Positions 12,352-24,733 are shown, numbered from the stretch's first letter. The stretch is 64,000 nt of DNA from Anagrus nilaparvatae (GCA_022575985.1 JAKSXM010000231.1:8186501-8250500), one strand, 5' to 3'. Numbers and translations: made by a program. The notes: generated by a model not told the origin, from the letters alone.

Positions 12352-15300
12352 CTAATGTAAAAAATAATATAATTCAAAATTTTTATTGTATTATTTAAAT
12401 GCATTTACTTAAGACAGAGTTGAGTAATTAATTTAGGGAGATGTCAATTCCGTTTATATTATTTATGACGTTTTAATTAATTAATACTCTAAAATGAAAG
12501 GACCGTACATCGAATTAAGTTCAGTTAACAATCTTTAGCCTTGCTGATCTTAAAATCAGATATATCTAAAGCTTTTAAAAATCTTAACTTATACAGGAAT
12601 TCAAATTGACAAACTTCTAAAAATGTTCTTTTGAGCGTAGATGCACATTGCGCAGCCTTTTTCTTGTTTTAAAAATTTTTTGAAATTATAGACTATGAAT
12701 TAATTGTCTAAATTTAGACAGCTATTTAAATAACTGTTAACCATAATTAAAAATGCTGGTTATATTTTATAGATATCCAAAGAAAATTTAATATGTTACT
12801 TTATTAATTATTGTATTTTATAGTATAAATTTAATTAATCCTTATAAATTCTAATCATTTTATATTATTGTATATATTATAAATACTGATATTGTATTAA
12901 TCATTATAAAATTTATTGTATATATTTAACAAGTCCCCTTGTTTTTTCATTTTTAATATTAATAAATGGGACACTTTGTAAAAAGGGCGTTCGCGCCCGT
13001 TAAATCTTAAAATAAAGAAATAAAGAAAGAAATATTTACGTCATAAAGTTTTTTTATTTTGTGCTCAAAAAAATTTTTAAATATACCCAATTTTAATTTT
13101 TAAAATTTACAAAATTTATTTTTCTAAAAACTAACCCTGTTTTACTAAAATTAACCTTTACTCCAGTCAAAATACGGGTTTGGTTGTATTATCACTGGTA
13201 AACACCAGATTTTCAGTACTATTGATTGTACGGGTCGCTGAACCCGAAAATCGGGGTCATTTGGCAGAGAAATTGGGGCTTCACCATTAAATTTGCAAAA
13301 GATACCCCTAAAAAGAGTTTTTTTTACATATTGGCACTTTGAGCACTCAGATTTGCACTATACAAGTTTTTTGGGTTGCTGATCAAGAATTTTGACTTCT
13401 TTTTCATAAATAATTAAAATTTCATATCTAAAGAGCATCCCCTAATATTCTCAACGATGCTCTTTGCTAAATTACCCCCAAAAAGGAGGTGTTTTAGCTA
13501 TTATCGTACTTTTAGCATCCAGGATATGCCCATATAGGTTTTTTCCGTCGCTAATCAAGAATTTCTCCTTCTTAATAAATATTCAATATTTTACCCTTAA
13601 AATAGCTAAAACAGACCCTAAAAGGGAAATAGATAATTTTTTTTATTAAATAAATATTTGTTTAAACTTTAAAATGTTTCTTATTTAAAATTGAATTTGA
13701 GGGCGTAGCCGCCTAGTATTATAAAGTATTGAATTATGTCAAACATAACAGTATTTCTTATGTGACAGGAAGGATTTCTGTCAATTAATTAAATTTAAAA
13801 TAAAATTAATTTTTAAATTTAATGCTTTTAAGCGCTCTTTTGAGCCATTTTTATATTGGTTCCTTCGGAACGAATGCAATTTTGGACTTCCGTAAGGGAG
13901 GAACTGAAATCGAACTAGATTAGTGCGTGTTAGTCTGCGAGCCGCAAAACACGCTTTTTCGAGAGTTCTCTCTTATTTTTATATATTTTGTAAATACATT
14001 TAATTATTTGGTCTGGATAATTCTTATCCAATGTGATTTTGTGAGATTCGGTAATCTAATGTAATTTAACTACCGATATCGAATATTTGTTAATCGTGGA
14101 TAATAAAAATCCGGAGTAATAGCACGCAGTCGCTGACTCAGCCATTTTGATTTTCATATATTTTTATACTGGAGATTCTACAAATTTATAGTGGAATTTC
14201 CATATATCTTTTCTTTGGATTGATCAGTGTAACTATTTTGGTATGGTCAACTACATCAGGGAGTATCGAAATTCGCCAAAGACGACATCAGGAAGTAAGG
14301 TAAAACATCTTCTAGATAACGCGTGCGAATGTGCTCTTACGGTGTAGATTTTAGGTATTTTTAGTATTTATATTTTGTAATTTTTGGTTAAACTAATTAT
14401 TAATTGTTATGCGGAAGTGGCGACCATGGTGACAAATTTTAATATTTAGATCGTTAATCCTTTTGGCATTAACTTTACCCTTTTTGATTTGTTTAGTTAT
14501 AATTTCCGGTTTTATTAAACCGGTGGCGCTCAATTTTATTTTTGTAAATAATTTCAAATAATAAATATTAATTGTTTTTGTTCTTTTACTAAATTTGGTC
14601 TACATAAATATTCATTTTTACCTCTCCTCCAAATACTTTAGTTTCAGGGTCTTCTGGCAACAACAACAATGAATGGTAGGTCCAATATGGCTGTTGTTGT
14701 ACAGAATCGTAATGATGATATTTATCTAATTCCTGGTCTAAACATTTTAAAAATAAATTATAGGTCTCATATGACCCCGGTCATACTTAATGCTTTTAAC
14801 GATTTACTTGTCAAATATTTTTAATTAAGATCCTATTATAATGTTAATAATTTTTTCATAAGTTCAGCATAATCTAGTCCCAAGTCACTATTAATTACGC
14901 CCAAGTTAAAATTTTCTTTTCCGTGGATAAAAATAGGTGTTAACTATGTATTTCAACTTGCTAAATATGAATCCTGGGTCCATTTTGCTAATTAAGCGGT
15001 CAATTTTTAAGTTATTTACAAATTATTGCAAAATTGGACAAAAATCAAGTTGGTTGTATAATTAACTTTAACTAACGGATTAAAAAATCAGTCTATACAA
15101 AAAAAAAACTTTTTTTTTTTATTTACCTATATAAGCCAAATTCACTAAATTCAACTAATTGTTCAAACAACTAATTGAATTGTTTATCAATTGTTTAAAC
15201 AAATTAAATTTTTTTTTTTTAATTACATGCGAAACACATATTTATATGTTTTTTCTCCTTAGACCATATTTTTTATAGACTGTCAAAAAACAAAAATGCG

Positions 15301-17755
15301 GTAACATATAATATTCAAAACCAAATAACAGATCACTACATGGCTGCTATCAGCATATACAAACTTATACAATACCAAATGAGAATAAGAAAAAATTATA
15401 CAAATTGAATTACAAAAAAATGTTAACATCAGCTATAAACACAAATTGGGGGGAAATTTACCAAATAGGGAACGTAAATGAAGCAACAAATTTGCTTATC
15501 AAAAAAATAATGGCAATTCAAAATGATTCAAGGGTCAAAATAAAAAATAAAAGTAAAAATGAACCAAAAAATGAATGGGTAACCAAAGGTATATTAAAAT
15601 CTAGTAAAGTAAAACAAAAACTATATAAAGTTTGGAAAGATGATCCAACAAATGGGACAAAGAAAAAAAGATTTGTAAAATATCAATATATATTTAAAAT
15701 AATGATAAAAAAAGCGAAAGAAATTAATTTACAAAGACAAGTAGAAAACATAAACAATACCAAAAAATTATGGGAATTTATCACTGAAAACGTTTACAAT
15801 AAAAATACAAAAAAGAAAAATGAGAAAATAGACTTAATTACAGAAAATCAACAAATTTTGATAAATAAAGAGGACATAGCAAATACTTTCAACAATTACT
15901 ATACAAACATAGCAAAAAAACTGACTGCTAAAATTAAACCCACAAACATAGATTACAACCCAAAAATAAACGAAAATACAATATTTTTTTCACAAACTAG
16001 CACTGAAGAAATCGAAAAAGTCATAAATTCACTAGACGTAAAAAAAGCAACAGGTAATGATAATATCAGTGTTGCAACCCTAAAAACCCTAAGTAACTAC
16101 TTAATGAAACCAATTGCTCACATTTTTAACTTAATTATAGAAACTGAAGTATTTCCTGACAGCCTTAAAATTGCAATAATTACACCAATATTCAAAACTG
16201 GTGATAGTCACCTATGTAAAAACTATGGACCCATAGCTCTTTTATCAAACCTGTCAAAAATATTTGAAAAACTAGTAAAGGTTAGGATAGTCAGTTACCT
16301 AGAAAAATACGAAATTTTAGCAAAAAGACAATACGGATTTAGAGAAGGCTGCAACACAAGTATGGCCATTGATTACTTAACTGAAAATATATACGAAACT
16401 CTAGACACCTCTACCCCTATGGCGGTAATATTTCTTGACCTACAAAAAGCATTCGATATGGTTGAACATAACATACTATATAGTAAATTAGAAAATATTG
16501 GTATACGTGGAAAGACAAAAAATATAATTAAAAGTTACCTAGTAAATCGGAAGCAAATTGTAAAAATAGATGACTGTTATAGTAAAGAATGTAATGTCGA
16601 GATAGGAGTACCACAGGGGTCAGTCCTAGGTCCAATACTATTCCTTATATACATAAATGAACTGTTGTATCTATTTGATAATGATATCATATCGTTTGCA
16701 GATGATACAACAGTGATATGTAGAGGAAAGAATTGGATAGAGGTTGAACGGGACGCTAATCACAAAATGGGGAGAATATATGATTGGCTAAATACGAACA
16801 AACTATTACTAAACATAGAAAAGACAGAATGTACCACTTTTTCCATATATAAATCTACGCAACCCAAAGAGTTTAAGGTTGAAATTGAAATGAACACGAT
16901 TAAAAGGGTTGTTGAAAGCAAGTTCCTGGGTATCATAATAGATTCAAATCTAAGGTGGGAAACTCAAATAAAAAAAACAGTAAAGAATTTAGCTTTTTAT
17001 ACCTATATTATACGGAAACTGAGTAGAGTACTAAACTACAAACAAACGTTACAAATATACTATGCACTTATACAATCCACTGTGATGTATGGCATGGTGG
17101 CATGGGGCAGTGCATATAACAACAATATAGACCTTTTAAACTCAGTACTACAAAAAATACAAAAAATCATATACAAAAAGTACAAACATTTACCAGAATT
17201 CGAAGAAGAGTACAGAAAATTGTTATCAGTAAAAAATCTATATTATATTACAGTCATTAAAAGTAAAATTCAGTATTTAATAGAGAAGTACAAGCTAAAG
17301 CAAAATAGAACTAGAAAAATAACCCCTATAGGTAAAAAAAGAAAAATGGGACAAAAAAGTAGCCTTTATAATGCAATAACAATATTCAATAGGCTGCCTA
17401 TTGATATGAAAGAAAAAATAAAAGTAAATAATAGTAAAAAAATAAGCAATATCCAAAACATTAAATTATGGTTAAGCAAAAATAATTAGAATTATATAAA
17501 ATCAAGTAGATTAAGTAATATAAAGAGGCTAAATATGTTAAACAGAAGAGGCTATTAAATAGTTACCATTAAATTAATAAAAACTTTACAGAACAAAATA
17601 TTTTATATTATATTAAGATGTAATATTTGTTAATTCTTGCAGCTATAGCAGCTAGTTCCACGCTCGGACTACGAGTCCATGTGGACATATTGTATAACGT
17701 AGTATATATTTCATATGTATATATGTAACCAATATGTGTAAACTTATGTACAGCT

Positions 17756-17793
<38 letters not shown>

Positions 17794-20700
17794 TAAATTT
17801 ATATTTCGCACATAATTATAAAATTAAAATCTAATATATTCGAAATAATTCTTGTATTGGTACTTTTTAAGGATTTAATAAAAAGAAGAACATTATTGGA
17901 GTTTGTAGAATTACCTGAATATCATTGAAAAAGGAATCAGTAAATTATAAAACAAAATTAAAAGAATATATATAATATAATGTATTAGGTTACTCAAACT
18001 AAAACCCATCTCTGACTTAAATAAACGTATGATACAGAAATAATTGTTACGATTTTTCAATTCGGTCTTTAAAATGAAAATTCTTTGAATACAAAAGAGA
18101 TTTTTTCATTGTTAAAAATGGTTTATTATTTAAGTTATTATCTGCATATTTGCACTTTTCGGACTCTGTTATTGGGTCAAATTTATCATAAGACATGTAT
18201 TTATTGTATATTATTGAACGAATATATGATTGAATCGCTATGAATATTTTATCTGCAATTTTAAATTTAATAAATTATATTCAAATAAATAAAATAAAGT
18301 TAATAATAATATAAATATTACTGTCAGCTGATACCATACGAAGTATTTCATCTTCTGAAATTTCTTCACTAACCCTCTCGCCATAACCATTCAATAAAGA
18401 TTGTGTTAATTCATATGCTTCTGGAGAGTTCTTCAAAACATAGAAAGCAGTTCTGTTATAAAATCTATCTTTTATTATAATATAAGTGTGTCTTACGTGA
18501 GTTAATACTTCATTTAAAAAACTGCCATTTTTATAAAACCATTTTCTTTTTGATTTTAATAATTGTTCAATTGTTGTTATTGGTAAAGAATATTCGGTAG
18601 AATATAAAATAGCAGTTAGATTTGCGTTATAAAAAATAGTGAAAAATGTAACACCTACCCACCATGCCAACTGAATTACTTTTATAGGCGCTACAACACA
18701 AGCAGAAATAATTTATTCATTTAATGAAATCATTAAAAATAATAAAGAATTTTTTTAAAATGATTACTTCCAGTAAGACTTGTTGGAAATCCTTGGCGTA
18801 CCAGAGAACCAAATACAAACAATAAACATCCTTGAATGTCCATGTATTTTAGTGTAGTACTCTTAGTTACTATCGAGCTGTAATTCAAGTAGTATTTTAT
18901 GGATATATTTAAGTAATTACCTCATCAGAGAATTTCGTTTATTCATAAAATAAAATAAATAAGGTCCATTTTCATAAACTCTCTAAGACTTTGTAGTAAA
19001 TAAATAAAGTTAAAAGTCTGACCCCTCAGAATCTTGTAAAGCAAGTCCCTTTTAGTAAAGGAATACTTCAGGTGGCTCACAGTTTTAGGTCCGTATATTT
19101 TAGGGTAGCATCAGAAGGGGGCATAACTAATTAATTAAATTTTATTATTAACATGGAACATGTTTATAGGGAGGGGGTGCTTAAGAACTTGAAAATTAAG
19201 GGGGGCGGTGGTCAAATTTGTCTTATTTAAGAGGGGGAATTCAAATGAGACTTAGAATAATTAGGAGACTTTGAAAAATCTGGGCTTAAGGACTTAGGGT
19301 AATTCAGTTTTATGGACTTCAAAATAGTTTGGGTTTATAATCTTAACAGCTAGTAAGGTGATAATTACAAATTATAAAATTAGAAAATTTTATTGTAATG
19401 TTGAGTAATATTTGTATTATATCTAGTCCTCAGCTGGAAGTAAACATGTTCCATGCATTTAGGTTGTGTTTACACAAACTGGTTATAAGCTTTTTATTTT
19501 ATAGATATGTGAATAATTAGAAGTTATTGTTAATAATATTGCATTTTCTTATAGGAATTTATCAACCTTATTGGGAAAAATTATTTGATCGGTAACTATT
19601 GTATTTTTTTCTTGGAATAGTTTCTATTTTTGTTAAATAGCACGTGTGCACAATTTTATCTAAAAAGATTCGTTATTGAAGTAGTGCAAAGTAAAACAAC
19701 ATCAACTCTCATAAAAACGCGTATTAATGTTAAAAAATTTCAGTTCCTTATTTCTTTCTTAATTAATCCGGAACCTGAGTAACGTGAAATAAATTTTGAT
19801 TTTAAACCTTCTCAATTTTATCCACTTTTCCTCAGGTGATTGCAATGAAATATCTTTTAATTTTATAATAAATCCCAAATGTTGGCAAGAATTTTTCGAA
19901 TTTAACCAAATTTTATCGTAATTAACTATCCAACTAAGCCCTAATAACAAATTTAACTTTTGATTAACATTATTAGAACAATCCTCTTTGTTTTTTCTAT
20001 AAAAAAAATAATATCAACAAATAAAATAACTGAAGACAATTCAACAGACCTGAAAAATCTGCCACTGCTTTTAAAACTTTAGTAAAAATATTAGCTGCTA
20101 AACTAAAGCCAAATGATAAAGCTGCAAATTCATAATAACCTACCTCATAAATAAATTTTGAGTATCTTTATGCAAAGGGATGTTTAAAAGCTTTTTTCAA
20201 ATCTTTTTTTAATAGTAAGTTTTAAGGCTGTTCTAATATCATTAAAATTAAAATAAGGGGTATACACAAATTCATTTAATTTCTTTAAATTGTGGATAAA
20301 CCTTTGTCAAAAAAATCAAATTTCGGTACCAAGAAATAAGCAGAAATGAATTAACTTTTGACCTTAGAATATTTTCTAGCACCTATTTCTATTCATTAGC
20401 ACGTCAAAATGTTCTTAAGCACAAGAAATTAGCCCTTTAGTACCAGTTATTTTATTTTTGTCTTTATTCTAGTATCTGACCATAAAAATCGAGTACTTCA
20501 AATTGGGTAGTTTAAGTTTAGGAAGATTAGAATATCATATTTCTACTCCCTAAATATAAATTGCTACACATCGAGGGTCAATAGATCTTTAAAATAAATT
20601 GCAAAAAACATGAATTACAAAAAGTAACTTACCTTACTTTTATAATAATATACATTAATAAACTTGTTATAATTACTGCGAAAAAAATAAATTCCCAAAC

Positions 20701-23700
20701 AAAATTATCAAAAACAGCTTCAAAACCATCCGATTGAACCTGTAATGCTTTTCTCTCCATTAAGAAACTGTACGTTAATACAGCCAAAGGATATGATAAA
20801 ACGTAATCTTTATAAATATGAGGTAAATAAGGTACATATGCCGCAAGTATATCTGCTTTCTGTATAAAAATAAAAACATTCTAAAAAAATTGTAAAGTCA
20901 AAAAAAATTTTTATGAATCAAAATAAACCTTATTTTATTATATGTCAAAAATCGTAGTAAAGTGTAATAAGCCTTAAAAGTTATCTAGATGTCAAAAAAC
21001 AAACCGTTTCATCAATTTAAATAGCATCTTTTTTTTAAAATTATAAACATGGGACATGTTGGCAGGCAGGATTAATCAGTGAATCTCATAATAGAAGGGA
21101 CGTTATATGTGATCGATTTAAGGAGGGGGTCAAATGTAACTGAATAATTTTAGGTTTTTGTACTTACCATCTAAAAATGTTACTAATTATGTATTTATGT
21201 TGTATTTACATAATCCAGCTATGAGTTTTTTATCATGTTTGAAAAGAGTGTCAGAAAAAGTGCCTGTTTTTGCATATTTTCAATTTTTATTAGTGGTAAA
21301 AAAAATTATTGTACATTTAATTTTTTGAAGCGATAAATTATGAGACAAAAATTTCAACCATTTTATGTATTTATATACAAGAAAGAAAGTGATATTAACA
21401 TTTTTAATACTAGAACTCCTACATATAAAAATTATTAGTTATTACAAAAATAGAAAAATAAAGGAGTAGAGAACTTATCCTAGAACGCGATGGAAATAAT
21501 TTCAAGAATTTAATCTTTTTAGAAAAAAATCTAGAAACTTGGTTAAAAAAGCCTTTATTATGCTTCTGATGCTTTTAAAAGGATATAACCATCCAGCAAC
21601 ATTTACCAAATTAAAATATACAGTATTCAGATATATATATATACACTTTCACCAATTCTATCAGAGTTTGAACCCTGTAAAAAATTTTGCATTTATGCTA
21701 TTCAAATTCTCTCGCTCTCAGCCTAAAATAGCAATTTTGAGCCACCCAGGGATAAAATTTTAAAAAACAAACCTCCGATTCAGATTCAGCAGGAAAATTT
21801 ACAACTGTTTTATGCTTTGTTACTATTTTTTTAAATAACTAGTTAACTTATTTGCAAAAAGCGGCTAAAAAACTGAAAAAATCTGAAAAGTTTCTTTTGG
21901 GTATAACTCGACTTCCTGAGAACTTAGAGGGCTAAAAATTTCTTAGAAAATATATTTTATGCATATAAAAAAGTAGTATAAAAATCAGCCCGATCGGGAC
22001 ACTTGACCTGTCAAGGCTATGACACGGAATTGAAAAAGACTCATTTAATACCTCATTTATTTCTATTAAAGTATTTATATATCTAAAAATATTGAGACAA
22101 AGTATATAGATCTGAGGCAGCGTTTGTGCCTGGAAACCAAAAGATCCCTTGTTTAAATCTCACTGCTATTTGATGACTTAAAATTTCTGGAAACTAGTGA
22201 AATATTGAATTCCAAAAAAATGCTAAAAAGATCTTCTGAAAATTTACACTTTCACCCTATTTAAAAGTTAAAAAATTTTTTTTACCCCACATAAAAGATT
22301 GATTTTTAAATATAAAGTGAATATGCACGTTATTCCGAATCGATCAATTTAAATATGTTTAACCCATCAGTGCACAAGTGGAAGATGACGGAAATCCAAA
22401 GAAAACAGTAAGCTTTTCAATAGATACAAGGGTAAAGATAGTTCACTATGGGTAAAGTGGTCATACTTTTTTCAAATCAAAATAGGTTTAAAAAGGGAAA
22501 AACCGAAAATTTCGAGAAAACAACGGAGTACAAAATAATAATTAAGTACAAAATAATAATAAAAATTTCATGAAATATCTATTATTAAATGTAAAATTTG
22601 TATTTTTTATACAAAAATTTTAATATATGTATATCTTATAGGGTAAGATCTCTATCCTTATCCAGTGATTAAGGGTGTTTTTTTCAAAAATTTTGAAAAT
22701 ACATTTTTTGTTTGTTTTTGATGTAGTTACTTTAATAAAATTTACTGCTGAATCCAAATCCAATTTTTGTTTTGAGATACAACCATACATACTCTGAATA
22801 CTCAATAACAGGGGTGAAATGAGTAAAATGGACTATAAAGTTTGAAAATCACTAAAATGCTCATCCAACTTGTTTCTCTTACAGGGGTATAAGCCACGCT
22901 TACAAAGATATAAATGGAAAACAAAAAAATTATGCCCACCTTGTATTTTAACAAGGCTTATTTTGCATCAGTTGGAATTAGATTTCAGTTCTTCTCTTAA
23001 TCTGTACAAATTATGAAAAAGCAGGTCAAAATAAGGATTTTTCGTACCCCCTCTCAGTGTATTATGTATGCAAAATAATTAAAACATAAATTAAAATAAT
23101 ATTAAAACATAAATAAAAAAATCTAATGCCTATAAAAACTTATTGAATACGAAAAATTAAAATTACTAACTTTATTATAAATCATGCTGAGTGCACCATG
23201 AGTTTTATTACCAATTATGTCATGATCTGGTAATACGACACTATAGGTAAAATTAAGTTCTTCTGCTACCATATTGATATAAGTAAATAGCATCCCATTA
23301 CCTTGGACACTATTATTAATAATTTTAAAACCAGAAACGGGGATATCCTGAAAAAAAATTAGAAAACTTTATTCCAACATTTGAAATTTAAAATAACACT
23401 TAAATTATCAGTCTTAAATTACACTTGGGAATTTATAGTGAAAATTGAAAGTTAAGCTAAGGCATACACAATTGATTTTTTTTTTGTTGAGAAAATTGAA
23501 TTTATGTGTTTGTATTGCTTGCGAGTGGTGAAGAGGCCAAAATAGATCTAGTCAAGGGAGAGGCGAAATCTCTAGACTATATTTTAACACGCTCTTACAT
23601 TTATCATTGTACTCAAACAATAAATTTATACACTAAAGAATAAACTTTATAAGAAATCACTCATAAGAAGGGTAAACTTTATAAAAAAATCACATAAAAA

Positions 23701-24733
23701 TAGAAGAGATCAAAAATATTAGAACACTGTAAAAATCGTTAGTCTCATATCTCTCAGAAAGACCATACCATGCCATAGATAACATGAACATAAAAGGGAC
23801 ATAAATTCAACATATTTTTTTGAAACAGAATATCTCCGAATGTAATGGCATCAGCCGTGACATAAGCTTAAGATGATTAGGAAGTGGTCTTTTGAAACCT
23901 ATTCGGGACCATTGGCTCCAGTGGGTAACCTCAATTTTATACTCATATCAAGACGCGTTAAATAAAGGTTTTTTTTCCTATATATTTTTTGGGTCGTTGA
24001 ATTTGAAGCCGGGATCCAAAAGATCTAATCTAATCCTACTTGTCGAACATACATATCTACACACAACATTGCAATATAATCATATTAACTACATCAAAAT
24101 TACCTGGGGACCAAATTTCCACAAGAATTAGACATTTTTAGGAACATTCAATTTTGTAACCTAACAAATTTACAAGGCAGTATTTCATCTATATATTGGA
24201 TATGTAGGGTGATCGTGCCTAAAAATTTGGCTTGTAAATTTAAAACTGTCTGTCGCGAGTTTTAAATTTAATATTTTCAAATTCTTAATGCATTTCGTAA
24301 AATTGCATTTTAAAAATTTAAATTTATGATTATTTTTTTAGTAAATTTACTAATAGTCGTAAATTTACAAGTGTTATATATAACAGTGAAGGGTGTGTAC
24401 TTAAAGTTTGATTTAATACTTACAGAATATGTAGTTAAAATGATAGAATTATTTAATCCCATAACGCTTTCGTAAAAATGAATTTATTTTTTGTAAAATA
24501 GTTATATTTTTATTTTTAGACTTTCTACTTCGGCATCACAATAATAAAAGAAATACAAGAAATATATCGAAAAACTAATAATAACATATTATTCGCAATT
24601 AAATTATTTTTTTCACTTTTTTTATTTTTTTCACTTTATTTAACTTTATGAAAATTGTCTGTAATATTATTTTTTGTTACAATATTTTTACCTGAATAAA
24701 TAAAAATAAAAATAAACAAATAATATAGCTCAT
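12084..24733 (-). CDS. Ionotropic receptor (IR family) copy A, 8 exons
   Basis: This is a predicted ligand-gated cation channel of the insect IR family, acting in chemosensory neuron membranes (family knowledge). Exons on the minus strand: 24681-24733, 24424-24466, 23171-23347, 20633-20859, 18768-18877, 18322-18690, 18051-18252, 12084-12351. All phases join and give about 482 aa. Visible parts are a hydrophobic N-terminus; S1 lobe (residues 33-145, with LNFTYSVVLPDHD); TM1 at about 146-166; pore loop CLLFVFGSLVRQGFP (184-198); TM2 with YNANLTAIL (211-232); S2 lobe (about 233-437); and TM3 WILSAIIFCLEII (438-460). There is no long N-terminal domain. The canonical iGluR glutamate-binding Arg in S1 aligns to Lys (HIYKD), as is common in divergent IRs. 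The reading frame is fully open. The 5' end (exons 1-2) is the least certain part. Confidence 0.85.
12860..13035 (+). repeat. Possible LINE 3' tail
   Basis: The phrase GGGCGTTCGCGCCCGTTAAA followed by AAATAAAGAAATAAAGAAAG resembles the 3' end of a non-LTR element with an A-rich repeat tail. There is no coding part next to it, so the call is weak. Confidence 0.3.
13159..13640 (+). repeat. CTCCAGTCAAAA-family copy with two tandem units
   Basis: It starts with the family arm (TACTCCAGTCAAAATACGGG). Two diverged copies of the ~140-bp unit follow in the orientation opposite to 3720-4345, with GGTTGCTGATCAAGAATTTT and GTCGCTAATCAAGAATTTCT as anchors. It lies in intron 7 of receptor copy A and is absent from copy B. 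Confidence 0.7.
13690..14430 (+). mobile_element. Candidate LTR and primer-binding site remnant
   Basis: At 14415-14430 the phrase TGGCGACCATGGTGACA resembles the tRNA-Arg primer-binding site used by many insect gypsy and BEL elements (TGGCGACCGTGACA). The preceding ~700 bp has a higher G+C content and TATA-like and purine-rich stretches but no clear TG...CA boundaries. No gag or pol follows. It is absent from copy B's intron. Confidence 0.3.
15405..17489 (+). CDS. Non-LTR retrotransposon reverse transcriptase
   Basis: The 694-codon frame encodes RT for target-primed reverse transcription. Motifs seen are KATGNDNIS (about residue 215), NYGPIALLSNLSK (block 2; the usual Arg of YRPI is Gly here), RQYGFREGCNTS, catalytic LDLQKAFD (Asp 345), GVPQGSVLGPILFLIYINEL (from 401), catalytic FADD (431-434), then a thumb domain with FLGIIID and MYGMVAWGSAYN. 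The linker after the endonuclease is present (TNWGEIYQIGNVNEATNLL). The frame starts on TTG at 15405; there is no natural ATG, because the endonuclease part is cut off and frame-shifted. Motifs resemble CR1/L2/jockey-type elements; the exact clade is uncertain. Confidence 0.9.
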   Translation: MNYKKMLTSAINTNWGEIYQIGNVNEATNLLIKKIMAIQNDSRVKIKNKSKNEPKNEWVTKGILKSSKVKQKLYKVWKDDPTNGTKKKRFVKYQYIFKIMIKKAKEINLQRQVENINNTKKLWEFITENVYNKNTKKKNEKIDLITENQQILINKEDIANTFNNYYTNIAKKLTAKIKPTNIDYNPKINENTIFFSQTSTEEIEKVINSLDVKKATGNDNISVATLKTLSNYLMKPIAHIFNLIIETEVFPDSLKIAIITPIFKTGDSHLCKNYGPIALLSNLSKIFEKLVKVRIVSYLEKYEILAKRQYGFREGCNTSMAIDYLTENIYETLDTSTPMAVIFLDLQKAFDMVEHNILYSKLENIGIRGKTKNIIKSYLVNRKQIVKIDDCYSKECNVEIGVPQGSVLGPILFLIYINELLYLFDNDIISFADDTTVICRGKNWIEVERDANHKMGRIYDWLNTNKLLLNIEKTECTTFSIYKSTQPKEFKVEIEMNTIKRVVESKFLGIIIDSNLRWETQIKKTVKNLAFYTYIIRKLSRVLNYKQTLQIYYALIQSTVMYGMVAWGSAYNNNIDLLNSVLQKIQKIIYKKYKHLPEFEEEYRKLLSVKNLYYITVIKSKIQYLIEKYKLKQNRTRKITPIGKKRKMGQKSSLYNAITIFNRLPIDMKEKIKVNNSKKISNIQNIKLWLSKNN
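17758..17792 (+). repeat. (TAA)n microsatellite, LINE tail
   Basis: About 11 TAA units follow the LINE 3' UTR directly. Short repeat tails of this kind are usual at the 3' ends of CR1- and I-type LINEs. Confidence 0.85.
18051..18252 (-). CDS. IR copy A exon 7 (S2 lobe)
   Basis: Acceptor AAATTGCAG, donor AATC|GTAACA. It encodes IFIAIQSYIRSIIYNKY through SLLYSKNFHFKDRIEK, the late S2 lobe with a single Cys (SEKCKYA). Confidence 0.85.
18322..18690 (-). CDS. IR copy A exon 6 (TM2 and S2 lobe)
   Basis: Acceptor GTGTTGTAG. It encodes AWWVGVTFFTIFYNANLTA (TM2) and the S2 lobe through EDEILRMVSAD. It is open through the 28-bp stretch where copy B carries a stop. The donor is GACA|GTAATA. Confidence 0.9.
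18768..18877 (-). CDS. IR copy A exon 5 (pore loop)
   Basis: It has 110 nt, acceptor GAATTACAG and donor GGAA|GTAATC. It encodes the pore segment CLLFVFGSLVRQGFPTSLTG, with the conserved GS-QG-P pattern of IRs. Confidence 0.9.
19152..19455. mobile_element. Poly-G TIR repeat, copy 2 (intronic)
   Basis: It has the same 15-bp terminal inverted repeats as 9231-9674 (CATGGAACATGTTTA) and the same interior, but is shorter and keeps only one GGGGGCGGTGGTCAAATTTG block. It lies in intron 4 of receptor copy A, and copy B has no equivalent. Confidence 0.75.
19759..20330 (-). pseudogene. DIRS-like reverse transcriptase relic, copy A
   Basis: Broken reading frames on the minus strand match DIRS-type RT in order: HNLKKLNEFVYTPYF with NDIRTALKL, then YYEFAALSFGFSLAANIFTK, then LSWIVNYDKIWLNSKNSCQ with HLGFIIKLKD. 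Several frameshifts and stops interrupt it and the catalytic motif is not intact. The same relic is in intron 4 of copy B (47330-48125), so it predates the gene duplication. Confidence 0.7.
20633..20859 (-). CDS. IR copy A exon 4 (S1 end and TM1)
   Basis: It begins KADILAAYVPYLPH (the 'ADI' strand after the first lobe) and ends with TM1, WEFIFFAVIITSLLMYIII. The donor is AG|GTAAGT, leaving two bases completed by exon 5. Confidence 0.9.
20860..23170 (-). other. Receptor A intron 3
   Basis: A 2.3-kb intron. It holds a diverged poly-G repeat relative at 21040-21240 and, at 22035-22090, a scrap of the repeat unit of the GGTTCC family (AATACCTCATTTATTTCTAT). It has no coding content. Confidence 0.6.
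23171..23347 (-). CDS. IR copy A exon 3 (S1 lobe)
   Basis: It has 59 codons, acceptor TTTTTTTTCAG and donor GTTAGT, both phase 0. It contains GNGMLFTYINMVAEELNFTY, the classic IR/iGluR start of the ligand-binding domain. Confidence 0.9.
23348..24423 (-). other. Receptor A intron 2
   Basis: A 1.1-kb intron, strongly similar to 53115-54279 in copy B. A plus-strand open frame at 23892-24131 has a counterpart at 53664-53846, but it tracks the duplicated repeat sequence and has no domain. Confidence 0.6.
24424..24466 (-). CDS. IR copy A exon 2
   Basis: This small exon encodes VMGLNNSIILTTYS. Its donor TTCT|GTAAGT is strong. The acceptor (CGAAAG|C) was chosen because it restores the frame with exon 1; the upstream tract is only weakly pyrimidine-rich. 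Confidence 0.55.
24681..24733 (-). CDS. IR copy A exon 1 (signal peptide)
   Basis: It encodes MSYIICLFLFLFIQVKI, a strongly hydrophobic leader. The donor GTAACA leaves phase 2 and fits exon 2. An alternative donor (GTAAAA after residue 14) would break the frame with exon 2. The exon is conserved in copy B. Confidence 0.6.

Larger units (their letters stand above)
15240..17792 (+). mobile_element. 5'-truncated CR1/jockey-group LINE with (TAA)n tail
   Basis: The element consists of an endonuclease C-terminal remnant (15259-15405, with LDHIFYR and ITDHY), a full-length RT frame (15405-17489), a short 3' UTR and a (TAA)n tail at 17758-17792. The endonuclease remnant and the RT are in different frames, offset by one base near 15405. 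The insertion sits in intron 7 of receptor copy A in antisense orientation, and copy B lacks it, so it postdates the duplication. Confidence 0.85.

Noticed and set aside
23892..24131. Plus-strand open frame with a similar partner at 53664-53846
   Set aside because: The similarity follows from the segmental duplication. The frame has no domain and overlaps a GGGTCG-type repeat phrase inside an intron.
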